Assembly (NCBI GenBank): GCA_015178975.1
Contig: WHVD01000104.1
Location: 124,001 to 188,000, forward strand
DNA length: 64,000 nucleotides
DNA from: Hysterangium stoloniferum
Lineage: Eukaryota; Basidiomycota; Agaricomycetes; Hysterangiales; Hysterangiaceae
Reading direction: 5' to 3'
Below the pieces are notes generated by a model, which saw nothing but the letters and a program-made list of their open reading frames with translations, had not been told where the DNA came from and searched no databases. The position numbers and the translations under genes are program-made. Shown one piece after another: positions 45,225-56,819 of this stretch; position 1 is the first letter of the stretch, and each line of letters starts with the position of its first letter.

Positions 45225-45940
45225 GATAGCTGTGTTTGCAATTGGAGCAGATAACTGAGGGGGACTTCAAGGGGTTTTGAGTGGACAGAGTGATCAAATT
45301 GGTACGTTGCACCTTGTCAGAATTAAGGAGGTTCTGCTCATTGTCCAAATAGGCATGGAGGTGGGCAGACATGAATGGGGTAGAATTGGTAGAGGTGGAG
45401 ATAGCCCAAGTAATAATGGAGTGCACATTGCTGAAGTCATTGCCAAGAGACCCCAGGAGGGTGATACATTTCAAAAGGTCTTTGGAAATATCACCATTTT
45501 GTAGGCTCAATCAATGAGGGAACAGACCTTTTCGGCAGTATTGGGTAGGGGTGTAGTGTGAGCACAACAGGTAGTGAGGGATTCTTGCAAGAGCTGTACT
45601 TGTCGAATTGGGCCCTCACTTTGGTGTCATTGTTGGATAGTCTCCCAACATGTGTTCACACCCAGTTTGTGATCGAGATATTCTTGGTCGGAAGCCTCAA
45701 CGGTAGAGGTGATAAGTGCAGTGGCTAGGGAATTGTTGGCCAGCCAGTTGGCTGTGGTGTGAGGTTCCATAACACTGGTTCTGGGATGGAGCCATTGACA
45801 TAACCTGAAAGGCCAGCAAGGGTGAGAAAGAGATTGGCAGCATGGAACCAAGGACAGTAATTAGATTTGAGGTTTGTCAAGTTTGGGTCCCATGTAAGTT
45901 GGATTGGTGTGGACAAGGGGAATGGAAGGTGCAAGGGCAT
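45175..45940 (-). pseudogene. Ty1/copia gag with zinc knuckle
   Basis: The minus frames 45940-45725 and 45851-45627 carry the UBN2-like start (LTWDPNLTNLKSNYCPWFHAA.., LAGLSGYVNGSIPEP). The frame 45510-45175 ends with a perfect CX2CX4HX4C knuckle, C-SN-C-KHSY-H-EVEF-C, at 45249-45208. The pieces are in different frames, so Gag is broken at least twice. Confidence 0.75.
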
Positions 45941-45951
45941 CTGTGGGGGTA

Positions 45952-47609
45952 AATTTTGGGGTGGTCATGGAAGATATCAATTATAGGAGTGTCTTACTCA
46001 GAAAGATAGGCCCATAATTTGTTAGAAGTAAGACCTAAAGACAATTAACTCAGTCTCATATATGATATAATGGACTGATGATACTATCATAATCCTTCAG
46101 TTTATATATGTTTAACCACATATGTTGCTAGGCACCACATTATTGGTGTTGGATGGCCATGCCCAAAAGTTGTTGATACCAGGTGGCCATGCCTGAAATT
46201 AGGCATTTCAATGGTGTTGTTCAACATACCAGAGGATAGGTTAGATGACTCTGGAGATCTTAGTCTTTTAGTTAGTCAATATTAAAAATAGGAAGTCAAC
46301 TTGAGTTGTAAATAGTGTTCTCGAGATCATTCACTTATAGAAGTCCTTCACTGCCTGCCCTGAGTCCTTAGAAGAATTGTCTCTATTATCTTTACAAACA
46401 CCAACATCTTACTGTAACAGGAAAATGGGCATCAACTGACCATCATTGTATATTGATGGTCAAACCCACATGTGAAAACAGTGCACAAGCCGTCATCTGG
46501 GTCAATTGGAGGGATTTGGATTTACTAGCAATCATGTTTTAATACATGATGTGTGTTAGGAAACACTGCATGCTGAAGATCTCTTTTTCCTTGCTTGAGT
46601 GGATTACTAATGGCTTTTCTGTTTCTTTTCACACTTTGAGATAATAATAAGAATAAATAATATATTAAGGGATCTCAATTATATCATGTTTTGCATCTTT
46701 ATCCTTCCTTTTCTGAACCAAATATTGTACCTCCTCAGACCTCATGGACCCCACCCACCAACCCCTAAATTCCCTACATAATCTCAATCCACCTCCTGGA
46801 CAGCCCACACATAGCTATGCAGGAATTCCTGGAACTCTCTGTGGAGCTCCCAGACACTCACAGCTTTCTGTGCCCTTATGCCCCTTTCCAGGAAAGCATT
46901 TGGATATCAATACCTGCGACTATCCACCACTATCTTCACCAGGGAGCAGTGTGGTTTAAATCTAAAGGAAAATAAAATGTAATATTAGATTTTGAAAGCT
47001 CTCCATGCTCACTATCTCAAAAGTAACCCTCTCTCAGTCTTGTACTTAACAAAGATAAAGCACTTCTGTGTCTCTATCTTTGGTTCCTGGTTCCACCATG
47101 TCATTTTATCACAATATTGTGGTATGTCTCGCTACAATAATCAATGAATACAACACTGCATACTTATATGGAATTACAGTACCTATTTATAAATTGTAGA
47201 TAAGTGAATGGCCAGACTGCGAATTTTTCACATATATAGTAAGGATGTTACCACTACACCACCTGACCTCATGTAGGTTCAGTATTACACTGTACTTAAG
47301 CATGTAATCTCAAGTGCCTTCCTATTAGATTATATACATACTGAACTCAGAGCTGTATACCATATAGAACAGTGGTTGGTATTACAGTGACTCACAAAAT
47401 ACTTCCAATTTTTTTGTGTCAATGTATATACATGATAACTCAATTGAGAAAAAAGGTTTGGTGATATTTTAGGTGTACATGGATAAAATAATGCATTAGC
47501 CTCACTGAGCAAAGTTCACAATATGGGTTTTCAAGAATTTTGTTGAAGGAGAAGGGTGAACTGCTTTTAGAGAGATGGGTGTGTCATCACCATTCCCCAT
47601 GAGTACTAT
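45952..47609. other. Region right of copia gag without a recognised gene
   Basis: Expected place of the copia 5' LTR and leader on the minus strand, but no LTR pair could be defined because the 3' side is rearranged. Short frames (46744-46959 plus, 47512-47330 minus) have no known domain. 47226-47609 recurs at 60515-60908. Confidence 0.35.
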
Positions 47610-47847
47610 TGTAAGGGAGTGAGACTCCCTACATGGTGATCTTGTCATCAATATCTAAGATGTCATTATCAAGCATTTGCCTAGATTGTACCATTCACCT
47701 AGATTGTACCACTCGTGTAGATAATACCACTCTCAGTTTCTTTTTATGTATATAAGGCTCTCAAAAGTCCTCAAAAAACAAGAAATCAGTTCGTACACAT
47801 CTTCCCCCGTTAAGATACTTTGCGCTTACAGCACAAAGTACCTTATA
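47610..47847 (+). repeat. E4 LTR, left-arm copy, 238 bp
   Basis: Starts TGTAAGGGAGTGAGACTCCC and ends AGTACCTTATA; the partner at 60277-60514 has the same length. CTAT lies just before it (47606-47609). A TATA-like tatataagg sits at 47749. After the LTR, tagTGGAGCCCCAC may be the primer site. The internal part of E4 follows up to about 48075 and then stops matching. Confidence 0.75.
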
Positions 47848-48075
47848 TAGTGGAGCCCCACTCTTTGTCGAACCCTGCACTTAAGATTAAGAGCCTTTTT
47901 CTCGCTCCCTATCGGCACCAGTGTTGCATCAGTCTTATCTGCCACACATTGTCTTATTTCTGTCATTGTCTGCCTCTATATCAGTGCCAGCGTCGCATCA
48001 GTCCCATCCGCCACCCTTCGACACCCCTTTCAACCACCACCTGTCCCACTTTGGGTATCGTTGCATCTGTTCTAT
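47848..48075 (+). other. E4 internal sequence, truncated, with the empty E2 site
   Basis: This matches the E4 interior at 58690-60276 (reverse). At 47917-47926 the word cggcaccagtg stands without the E2 LTR that interrupts it in the right arm, giving a direct empty-site control. No gene is evident. Confidence 0.75.
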
Positions 48076-48094
48076 TGAAACACTAATACTTTTG

Positions 48095-48560
48095 AAAAAT
48101 AGATACTTTTAGATAGTCCATTCCATGGGTATGTATATCATTGGCACCTCTAAATACATATGTATTACTTCGGAATGGATCTGTCCATCTGAACAGATTT
48201 CTACTTGATTCAACATACCCAGAATATATAGGGGGTTTTACTTAATAAAGACAGCTGTGGGATGAAAAATTTCCAATAATATTTTACATATTTTACATGG
48301 AAATGACTACATTACAACTTTTAAAAAACAAAGTACTAATAAAAGTAGGGGTAGGCATCTGTAAAGGGAAGGAAATTATCTACAATGGAATTTGTTAAAT
48401 AGCTATGGGTTGTATAAGATGTAATATGGAGAACTATTTCTGATGGTTGTTTTTTGATGATATAATTGTTTCAGAATAGATATCACTATTTAAAGATGGA
48501 GTTTTGTAAAAATAAGACTTTTATCAGTAAATATTTGAGATTATAGTAATTATAAACACC
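48095..48560. repeat. AT-rich repeat, copy 1 (partner 57480-57870)
   Basis: Same orientation as the partner; both begin cttttagatagtccatt and contain ggaatggatctgtc and cttaataaagaca/aaa. Diverged to roughly 80 percent by eye. Class unknown. Confidence 0.65.
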
Positions 48561-48617
48561 CTCCATTAAAGGAATGCTCAATAACCCAGATATTTAGCCA
48601 AACAATGCAATGAATCG

Positions 48618-50681
48618 ATGGATCGCAGCCATTTTGCTATTTACATCTCAGCTCATACACGGTTAGGCTGCTTATTGGGTTACATAGCCAAATTGCAACG
48701 TGAAATACACTCGTTAAAAAACGATCTGTCGTCACTGCGTGCCTCCTGTGAATATTTCTCCAAGAGTGTCTTACAAGAGGCCAAGCTTCGTCTCGAAGGG
48801 CCACATCAGTCACTGAACACACCCTTGCCCACGAAACGGCAAGGGCGGTGGAATCTCTTGTCGCGGATAATGAGGTACTCAAGTGGGATGTTTCAAAATT
48901 ATCTGTGTTATTAGGTGAGGCGAGAGATGATCTTGAAGAGGCGAGGAGGAATGAGCTGGAGGAGGTTGATCACGATGAAACCAAGGTTAATTTCACAATA
49001 GGAGGGCTTGTATGTGTCATTTATTGCGTTGTTTTTGTTTGAGCTAATCATCCATTGTCCCCTAGGAGGATGACTTGAAAGAAGACGCACTGGGCCTGGC
49101 TTCGCAATCCAACGACAAACAAGAGGTGTTCAAACTGACTCACTACCATCGCCACCAAGCCAGCCCGCCCACAACACTAATACCCATACTAATACCCACC
49201 ATGCATTCGCACTCCCTTCTCCTGGCCCCTCCAGCCTCGGCATCGACAGCCTCTCCTCCCGCTCCGAAACCTCTTCCCTGAGCGGGCCAGAACACACTCG
49301 CCCATCAACTGCCAATATAACTCTTTCCACCTCAAAGTTAGACATGGGCTTCGCACCGGCACCAACACCAGCCACCACCAACCGGCACCTACTCCCCACC
49401 GACCCTCACCCAATTACGACCATGACAAGCACTCTCGCGCCACTTTTGACAGGATTGATGCAGGTTGATCCCAGGACGCTTACGGTGCAGCTGAAACGGC
49501 AAAATTTGAATGCCGATGCGTGGCATGTGGGGCGTGGGACTATTAAGGGTGTTGTGGCTGAGGGTTGGGCATGCTAGTGGTAGGGTCAGAGTAGTTGGTG
49601 GAGCTGAGAGATGTGGGCAGTTGCGACAAGGGAGGAAATGAAGGCTTTATTGAGACTGGTGCGTGATCTGTTCAGTACGGTGGGTGAGTTGAGGGAGCAG
49701 CTTAATGAGGTGTTGTTTGAGCCGGAGGTGGCGGGGCAGATGAGGAAGGAGGCGTTCCATGGCGATGAAGGAGGCAGCTGGATGCTTGCAATATCAAGGC
49801 TATTATTGAAGCAGCCGACTTCACTCTCCAACCCGACTACGTCGTCGTCGTCCACCCATGCAGCTGCTATTCACGCAAGCGCAAATGCAATCACACTTCG
49901 TGACCACATTTCATCGCCCCTGCTCCTCCACCCACAATCCTGTGCAGCGGCCCAGGTCTCTGCGAGCCCAATGACGGTACACGTCCTCAGCGGATCTACA
50001 TTTATTCACGGATTCGTGTCCGCTGATGATATCGTTCGCACGACGAGCCCGAAGGCTATACAGTCAGTCCCCCCACACACCGCTACCGATGGAGCAGGGG
50101 CGGCTCCGTAGGCTGTTTGTCAGTGCTCCGGGTTCGAGTGTGGGCGTGGCAGAGCGGGGCAGGGAAAAGGGTGGGGTGGGTAGGTGGTGTTACCACGAGG
50201 CTTGGGTGCGAGCACGAGCTAGAATGATAAAGAGAAACGGGCACTACGGAATGTGAGCGTCGGAGTGGGGGTCAAATGAGCGACATCGGTCAAGGCCAAG
50301 TTGCGCTCGAACGTTGTGGTTCTGGATGATGTGCCGCCGCCGCCGTTGCCGACGACGGACTTTCGGGAGACGTTGTTGCAGTGGATGCTGCGCCGGAGAG
50401 GGCTCTCCGATTCCTCCATCCATACGACGTTTTTGAAGGCTGATGAGGATGTCGTAGATGCGGACGGGGAGCACGAGCGTGTGCAGAGTGATGACAGCCA
50501 AATACATGCACGGAACGGCAGCGGTGGAGGTGGAAGTGGCGGCGCCACCCCGTGGAAAGGCAAAGATTTCTCTGGTATTGGTATCGGCATCGGAATTCGA
50601 TGTCACCGTTCGCTCACCCGTCACTGTTCCCTGTTTTGCACATCTCACTTGCCACCTCAGACCCTTTTAATATTGAACTAG
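48618..50681 (+). pseudogene. Sec2-type (Rab GEF) protein, frameshifted pseudogene
   Basis: Sec2 proteins activate Rab GTPases in exocytosis through an N-terminal coiled coil. Here the coiled coil begins IAKLQREIHSLKNDLSSLRAS (from 48681), then a frameshift near 48800 moves it to LAHETARAVESLVADNEVL..LSVLLGEARDDLEEAR. A Ser/Pro-rich linker follows (48,9xx-49,400, SLSSRSETSSLSG). Next come TLAPLLTGLMQVDPRTLTVQLKRQ, and after a stop EEMKALLRLVRDLFSTVGELREQLNEVLF with GGSWMLAISRLL. The C-terminal RRRGLSDSSIHTTFL lies near 50393. This order fits the long Sec2-domain proteins of mushrooms. Several stops and frame changes indicate loss of function. The family call rests on recall of motif order. 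Confidence 0.55.
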
Positions 50682-51708
50682 GTGTTATAACATAAGATAG
50701 ATAGACATAGAGTCACCAGGGACCAAACTCAGACTCGGACTCAAACTCAACTGAGCAGCGGTCGTAGATTGCCAACACACAGATAATGCTACGGTAAGTA
50801 CATACGGGTACATACGGGTCTGAACCACACAACTAACAGGGTTGAGTGTCACAGGAAAGGAAGGCGAGCAGAACAAGCATAATTGGTACAGTACATGGTT
50901 CAGAAATATAAAACGGTGGGTTGCCTGAGCAACTTGGTACTACTTCGCCCTCGCTGGCTTCTTTGGAGCAGGCGGTACATACTGGAGGAACATTAGCTAT
51001 ATTGAACTGCCAAGGCGATGGAGGAGCGGATACTTACACTATCGCTCGAGGAACAACTCGATTCATCACAGTCCTGTCGTTCAGGAGTCATTCCCTCCCC
51101 TGGAGAGATCCATGTGCACATATTGTTAATTCTAAAAAATACGTCTTGTACGCTAGGACAAAGGTAAAATTCTCAAAACTCACGGTTCTTTGTTTCTACG
51201 CCTAAGGTGGTCGATAAAAAGTTTAATCTACACTGAGACTGAGTGGAGCAGTTTTTATAACGCTTTAGATCCCCAAGGATTTCTCCGTGATGGCGTCTGA
51301 ATGGTGCTTCCATCCTTGCGACTCTGAGAGATGAGTGTCATGTGGTCCATCGTGGAAGTCCTAGATCATTGTAATTGATTGGACGAGCGTCAAATAGTTT
51401 ATTGGGGCTCGAGTTGATATGATAGTCCATCAGCGGGATTAGGCCATTGGGCTGCTGCCCATTCCTCACGCCGTCTCAATCGGGTACACGTGGCCTGAAG
51501 AACCAAAGGAGAACCCCCCTTTAACGAACACCATTTCAAATTGGCCTTAATACAAAAATTTAAATATCCTCATTCACCCCCGAAGCCAAATGATTTCGAA
51601 ATTCGGACCGAATTATGACTGGGGTCTAGCGCCGAGGCCTGACTTAATGATATATTCAAGCCCATTTTTCCGTCACAGCCCTCAAGTTCATAGTCCATCA
51701 GCTTTCCT
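50682..51708. other. Stretch without a recognised gene
   Basis: The frame 50921-51205 has no known domain. It separates the Sec2-like pseudogene from the second copy of the PP2C block. Confidence 0.35.
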
Positions 51709-52178
51709 TACGCCACAAGAGTTGGGTACGCCTGTTCTGGAGAACATTGGGATATCCCTTGGTCTTGTTCTTCGTCTTCCCTTTTTCTTCAATGAATATC
51801 GTTGCACATTGACATTAATTGAAATTATTCCTGTCGAACGTATACCGCAGGTGTTCATGCGGATGAAGGGGACGATAAATTCCCTTGAAGAATACAACTA
51901 ACTACTGCTACTAAATTCACTGTTCAGAATATAAATATTCCGGTTCCCGGAACAACAGCAACTGCATTGTTCCAATAGTACCCTTGCCGCCCTTAAAGGC
52001 TATGTCACACTCTGAGCAATATATCTCAACAATTCGAGCTGGAGGGTTTGTAATTTCCTCAAGGAACGTGTCCCAGACTCCCAACCTAGAACCGTTTGCT
52101 GTGCTGCTTTCCCACGGCATGAGTATTAGCGCCAAGAGTATCAACCTGCCGATCTGTAGACTTATTTCCTTCCGTGAC

Positions 52179-52315
52179 TCGCGGACGGCGTGATTCGGAA
52201 TATACTATTCGGTCTCGATAATTATCGCATTGCCAAGGAGACAATGGCCGATGAACAGCAATTCAGACCATTTACGGGACGATATGTCTGTTGTTGTGGT
52301 TCATATCCTGGAGTA
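52179..52315 (+). pseudogene. PP2C 3' end remnant
   Basis: The last ~46 codons of the PP2C gene (ADGVIRNILFGLDN..), joined directly to its far upstream region. Small indels near 52245 shift the frame before the final RDDMSVVVV segment. It has no start codon and cannot encode a phosphatase. Confidence 0.9.
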
Positions 52316-52551
52316 AGAGTGGTCGTTCGTTCCTCGCGACCTGCCACACTGCTCCGCTGTGGTCTCCGGCTTGTTGGGTATGCCCCCGAATCCCCATGCC
52401 CGTCAACTTTAATCCGCGTCAACAACTCATAAGTACTTACATGGTATATTGTTAGAAAATACATTGGGAATTTAAACATTTTGAGAAAACATTTTGAGAT
52501 TTTAAACCGTTTCTCACTGAACAATTGTGATAGAATATATAGAAAGCACTG

Positions 52552-52868
52552 TGTAAGGGAGTGAGACTCCCTACACTGCGATTTGGTAATAGTTAGCTCT
52601 ATTGTTGTCCACATCCCATTGTAGTCCACATCCCATTGTAGTCCACATCCCATTGTAGTCCACATCCCATTGTAGTCCACATCCCATTGTAGTCCACATC
52701 CCATTGTAGTCCACATCCCATTGTAGTCCACATCCCATTGTTGCTCACATCCCATTGTTCTCCACTAGTATATACCATGTACATATATGGATTTGAATAC
52801 AGTAGTGGTTTATTCCCCATCACTCATTCTAGTGTCTGTCTGCACCTGCAGCAGATACTAGTCTTACA
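52552..52868 (+). mobile_element. E5 solo LTR, copy 2, expanded to 317 bp
   Basis: Starts TGTAAGGGAGTGAG and ends TAGTCTTACA with ACTG on both sides (52548-52551, 52869-52872), as in copy 1 at 22210. It is 121 bp longer because of a 17-bp repeat inside. Confidence 0.8.
52610..52765. repeat. 17-bp minisatellite gtccacatcccattgta, 9 units
   Basis: Nine copies of the cacatcccattgt core, against two in the homologous LTR at 22270. The seven extra units account for the length difference. Confidence 0.95.
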
Positions 52869-53280
52869 ACTGTTGCAACACAAATTCATGTTAGTAAGTG
52901 GAAGAATATTTTCCCCTTGTCAGATATGCCTTATTACCTGTAGGACTTCAAAGATTGTACAGTAGTCCACCAATTTTGGGAGTGATTATCCCCAGGATCC
53001 ACTGATTTACTGGAAAATCATTGACATCCAGGGTAGAAAAAGGTGGAGTTTTAGGAATTCAATGGTGTTTGGAGAAGAAGAATTGGGAAGAGAACAATAT
53101 TCAGGGGGAACAACAGTCAGGGATGAAACAACAGTCTGGTATACCAATTCTAGCAGTGTAAAACCATGTTTGAGATGTACATATCCTTACCATGTACAGT
53201 ATGATAATATAAAATGGTTACATTCCACAGAGAGGGCATCCCTTACAATTAGTGTGGATTAACAAAGACTGTGATTGATT

Positions 53281-53385
53281 CACATTAGATTGGCATAGAT
53301 AGATTCACATAAATTGGCATAAATTGGCATAGATTCACATAGATTGGCATAGATTGGCATAGATTGGCATAGATTTACATATGGC
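53281..53385. repeat. Short version of the catagattgg minisatellite
   Basis: About ten units, homologous in position to the 1-kb array at 22798. It ends where the GC-rich module begins at 53396. Confidence 0.9.
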
Positions 53386-53395
53386 TTTAGACGGA

Positions 53396-53520
53396 CAGTG
53401 CTTTGTGTCAACTGGGCTGTGGGCGTCAGTGGCAGCCTTACGATGACAATGGTGGCTGCAGTGACCTTGCAATGACAGTGGCTGTGGCGGCCTTGTGATG
53501 ACAGCATCTGCAGCAGTTGA
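53396..53520. repeat. Stand-alone copy of the ~24-bp GC-rich module
   Basis: Matches 61566-61690 (same orientation) and 42780-42905 (reverse): gtggctgcagtgaccttgca and related units. It is out of its copia context here. Confidence 0.8.
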
Positions 53521-53789
53521 TAATGTATCCGTTGTACACAATGTTTATTAACCATTCCCTTTCCAAGATGGAAATGGAAGTATTCCAAAATGGGAATACA
53601 ATAAGATGAATTGGGGAGACATTATTCCAAAATGGGAATATAATAAAGAAACAAGTGAATACTTGTCAATGGACAAATTACCAAATGCCGAACAAGGGAA
53701 GATTATGGAAGATACGGTAACTATGATGTTCCATAGTCAGAAGTTGGAAGTTGGATATTGAAACATCTGGGAATGGGTCGTAACACCTC

Positions 53790-54625
53790 CCTCAGTTGGG
53801 ATGCATAGCAAATTGACATTAAAACTGCATTCCTTTATGATCTACTACCTGATGACAAAATACAGTACATGGAACAACCAGGAAGAGTTAGGCTGGACTT
53901 ACAAAACAAAGGACCTAGGGGATGTGGACCTAGTCCTAGGGATACAGATTGACCAAAACAGAGAATGTGGAACCATTAGAATATCACAATTAGTATATCT
54001 TGAATGCATCCTTGAACATTTTGGAATAGTAGAATCAACTCCCACTTGCCATTACCACTGGGTATCATGTTGACCAAGGAGCAGGCCCCCCAAACAGCTG
54101 AGGATTGTGTTTTCATTTCTTACAAACCCTAGCATGAGCCTTTGTGGTCAATCATGTATACACAGATCACAACACAACCAGACCTTTCCTATGCAGTTTC
54201 CACACTTAGCAAATTTGCCTTGAACCCAGGAAAGGCACACTGGAACATGTTGACTCACATTCTCCATTACATTAAGGAGACATTCAATTACAGCATTGCT
54301 TATGGCAGTTCATATAGGAGTCTCACTCCAGTTGGATACATTGATGCTGACTACACAGGGGACATCGACACACCAATCTGGTTCCAGGTATGTATTTATT
54401 CAGGCAGGGGGACCTATCACTTGGGGTTCAAAGTATCAACTGGCAGTTGCTTTTTCCATGACAGAATTGGAACATATGGCACTCACATGAGGCATGAAAC
54501 AGATTCTGTGGATGTACACAGCAATGGACAAAGTCAGGTTCCCACATCAGAAGCCAGCTAATCTGTACAACAATAATTTGGGGACAGTCCTTCTAACTAA
54601 AAATACAAAGCACAATATGTGAGTC
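53790..54625 (+). pseudogene. Ty1/copia RT end and RNase H fragment, plus strand
   Basis: Opens with IKTAFLYDLLPDDKIQYMEQPG (RT) and then skips the catalytic YVDD part, joining to ELGWTYKTKDLGDVDLVLGIQI. The RT-RNase H linker follows (DLSYAVSTLSKFALNPGKAHW), then PVGYIDADYTGDID, the RNase H start, with a frameshift near 54385 to VFIQAGGPITWGSKYQ and later TKNTKHN. An internal deletion, stops and frame changes show it is dead. Confidence 0.8.
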
Positions 54626-54729
54626 AACTTGAGGAATTGCCCTGATCGCTAAAGTGTGGATTCTGTCAAAAAGGTCAGGAAGAGGAAAATCATATAAAGT
54701 CTCATCTTGAGGTTGTGCACAAGCATGAT

Positions 54730-54960
54730 CTAATTGATGGGTGACATATCTGTGAGTAGAAAATGATATTTAATATCAATGTGCTTGACCCGGGAGTGTA
54801 AGAGGGAGTCTTCAGATAGATTGATAGCAGTGTTGTTATCACAAAAGACAGTGGTGGGACCAGGACATGGTAAGAAAATGCCTAAAAGTAAGTTGACAAG
54901 GGTATGGAAGAAAGCCTGACATCTCTCATCTACAGCCACTTGGATGTATCGCTTATGCAA
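54730..54960 (-). pseudogene. Ty1/copia RNase H C-terminal fragment, minus strand
   Basis: The minus frame has TTVFCDNNTAINLSEDSL and SRVKHIDIKYHFL, the standard end of copia RNase H. It lies between two plus-strand copia fragments, so it comes from another insertion or an inversion. Confidence 0.8.
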
Positions 54961-56275
54961 AGATCCCTGTCAAAGCCAGAGGCAGACTGAGTAAACTGGA
55001 TCCACACTCCATCAAAGGGATCCACATAGGATATTTTGGATGTGATGCTTGCTGAATCCACAACCCAGGACCCCACCACATATTCCATTCTCATGATGTA
55101 ATTTTCGAAGAAACCCATGGTCACAAAATACTGAATGATGCATAGAGTGAGGGAGAGGTGATTAATACTGGCCACATTACACTCAACACACCAATAAGTG
55201 AGAGAGAAAACAGATGAGACTCACAGGTGTCTAGCACCAGCACACAACCATGCAGCCTCAACTAATACTCCCCTGTCTGCCCCCAAAACAATTGCCATCA
55301 CATCTGCACCGTGCCACCCTTTGCACATTCCCATACCAACAAAGGCACTTCAGGACTCGATAAATTTGGAAAACAACATACAAAATGCTAAGGCCGCCGG
55401 GGAGGCATGGGTGGATGACAAGACACACACAACTGACCATGACCAAGTCAGAGCCTTTCACACAGACACCAATACAATCCCAGACCCAACAAATGTCTGA
55501 TTCCCCAATACATATAACAAGGCAATGACATGTCCTGACATATGGGAGGGTCCAATAGGGAAAGAACTGGCAGTGATGGAGAAACATGGAGTTTGGACAG
55601 TGGCAGACTTCTCCAAGGACACAAGACTGATAAAAACCTGATGGATGTTCACAAACAAGTATGACAGTAATTGGAACCTCACCACATGTAAGGCACACCT
55701 GGACACTAAGGGTTTTACACAAATTCCTGGAGTCGACTTCCTTGAAATGTATACCTCAGGCGTATGATATGAGTCACTATGGATGAACTTAGCTATTGCC
55801 ATGGCCACCAATATGGAAGCATGGCAAATTGACTATGTCATGGCATACCTCAATTCCATCCCCCAAGCTATGACATACATTGAACTGCCTGATGGGGAAA
55901 AGGAGGAAGGAAAGGTCAGGTAAATGGAAAAGATGCTATACAGTACTATGGATGGGGCAAACAATTGGTGGGAGACTTTGGATAGAGAGATGAGTGAATT
56001 GGGATACTATCGGTCAAAAGCTGACCCATCAGTACATTCTTGACATTCAAATAGAAATACTAAAATTCCAAGCACTTACACTGATGATACTACTGGGATA
56101 TCATCCTCAAAATAAGAAGTGGAACAAACAAAGAGAGAGTTAGGCTGGGCTTATGAAACAAAAGACCTGGGAGATGTGAACCTAGTACTAGAGATACAGA
56201 TCGATCATGACAGGGAACTTGGGACTATTAGAATATCACAACATGCTTACCTTGAACACATCATCAAGGTTTGAA
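54950..56275 (+). pseudogene. Ty1/copia integrase end to RT, plus strand
   Basis: Starts AYAKIPVKARGRLSKLDPHSIKGIHIGYFG, then SHDVIFEETHG (post-integrase region). After a linker, the RT reads KELAVMEKHGVWTV.., CKAHLDTKGFTQIPGVDF, ATNMEAWQIDYVMAYLNSIPQ, and a catalytic YTDD at 56077-56088. It ends ETKDLGDVNLVLEIQIDHDRELGTI..., a relative of the segment at 53890. Stops are frequent. The RNase H end is cut at about 56275, where minus-strand gag-like sequence begins. Confidence 0.8.
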
Positions 56276-56318
56276 ATCACTTCTTGTGATGTTTTCAGTA
56301 AGAAAAGGGTCCCGATGA

Positions 56319-56796
56319 CTAGGTCCCACTCCTTAGGCATTTTATATGAATCGTCAAATTGTCCATTTTTCCTCCTTGTGTGTTGACCTTCACCCATCCT
56401 TTCCACAATAGCGTGAAGTGGTTTAAAATATCCACGCCATTGGTGTGTTTAATTGTGTGAAGTTCATTATCAGTGTTTAACAAACCTATGTTGGATGAAA
56501 TGCTATGGATTTTCTTTTGTGTGGACCACACCTCATATGTGGTGTCTGTGAGTTGAATGAATGCTGTGACCAATGGGGTGTTTCACAATTATTGCCTTTG
56601 CGTACATATTGCACTGTTCACATTCCTTGGGTGAGGGATTCTTAGATCCCCAGTAGCTTGTCAGTGTGGACATGATATTGGGGTTGGTGGGGGAAGGAAT
56701 CTGTATGGTTCCTTCCATCCAGGTATCCTTGAATGCCTCATGCACCTGCAGCAGACCAAATAGTGTTGTGACAGGTAAGCCAGTTACTTCCATCAA
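56319..56796 (-). pseudogene. Possible Ty1/copia gag fragment, minus strand
   Basis: Two minus frames (56796-56533 and 56573-56319) read AFIQLTDTTYEVWSTQKKIHS..., HTNGVDILNHFTLLWKGWVKV. The pattern of a W-containing helix, a lengthy basic linker and V-xx-x-HF..L resembles the UBN2 Gag domain. No knuckle is seen. Moderate to low certainty. Confidence 0.4.
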
Positions 56797-56819
56797 AGTG
56801 GTCCTCTTATTGCAGCATG

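Larger units (their letters stand above)
40556..48075 (+). repeat. Left arm of a large inverted duplication
   Basis: 40556-43575 and 47226-48075 are the reverse complement of 60912-63949 and about 58690-60908 (ignoring the E2 insertion there). Only scattered single-base differences were seen. The left arm keeps 43576-47225, absent from the right arm. It contains repeat X, a minus-strand copia element and the E4 LTR. Confidence 0.9.
51709..53265 (+). repeat. Segmental duplication block, copy 2 (PP2C deleted)
   Basis: Matches 20018-20496 and 21846-22800. The join tccgtgac|tcgcgg at 52178 removes 1.35 kb including the PP2C start and three exons. Few single-base changes are seen elsewhere, so the copy is recent. 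Confidence 0.9.

Noticed and set aside
46172..46181. Primer site TGGTATCAAC on the minus strand as the start of the copia leader
   Set aside because: No LTR end with CA directly before it and no partner LTR; kept out of the features.
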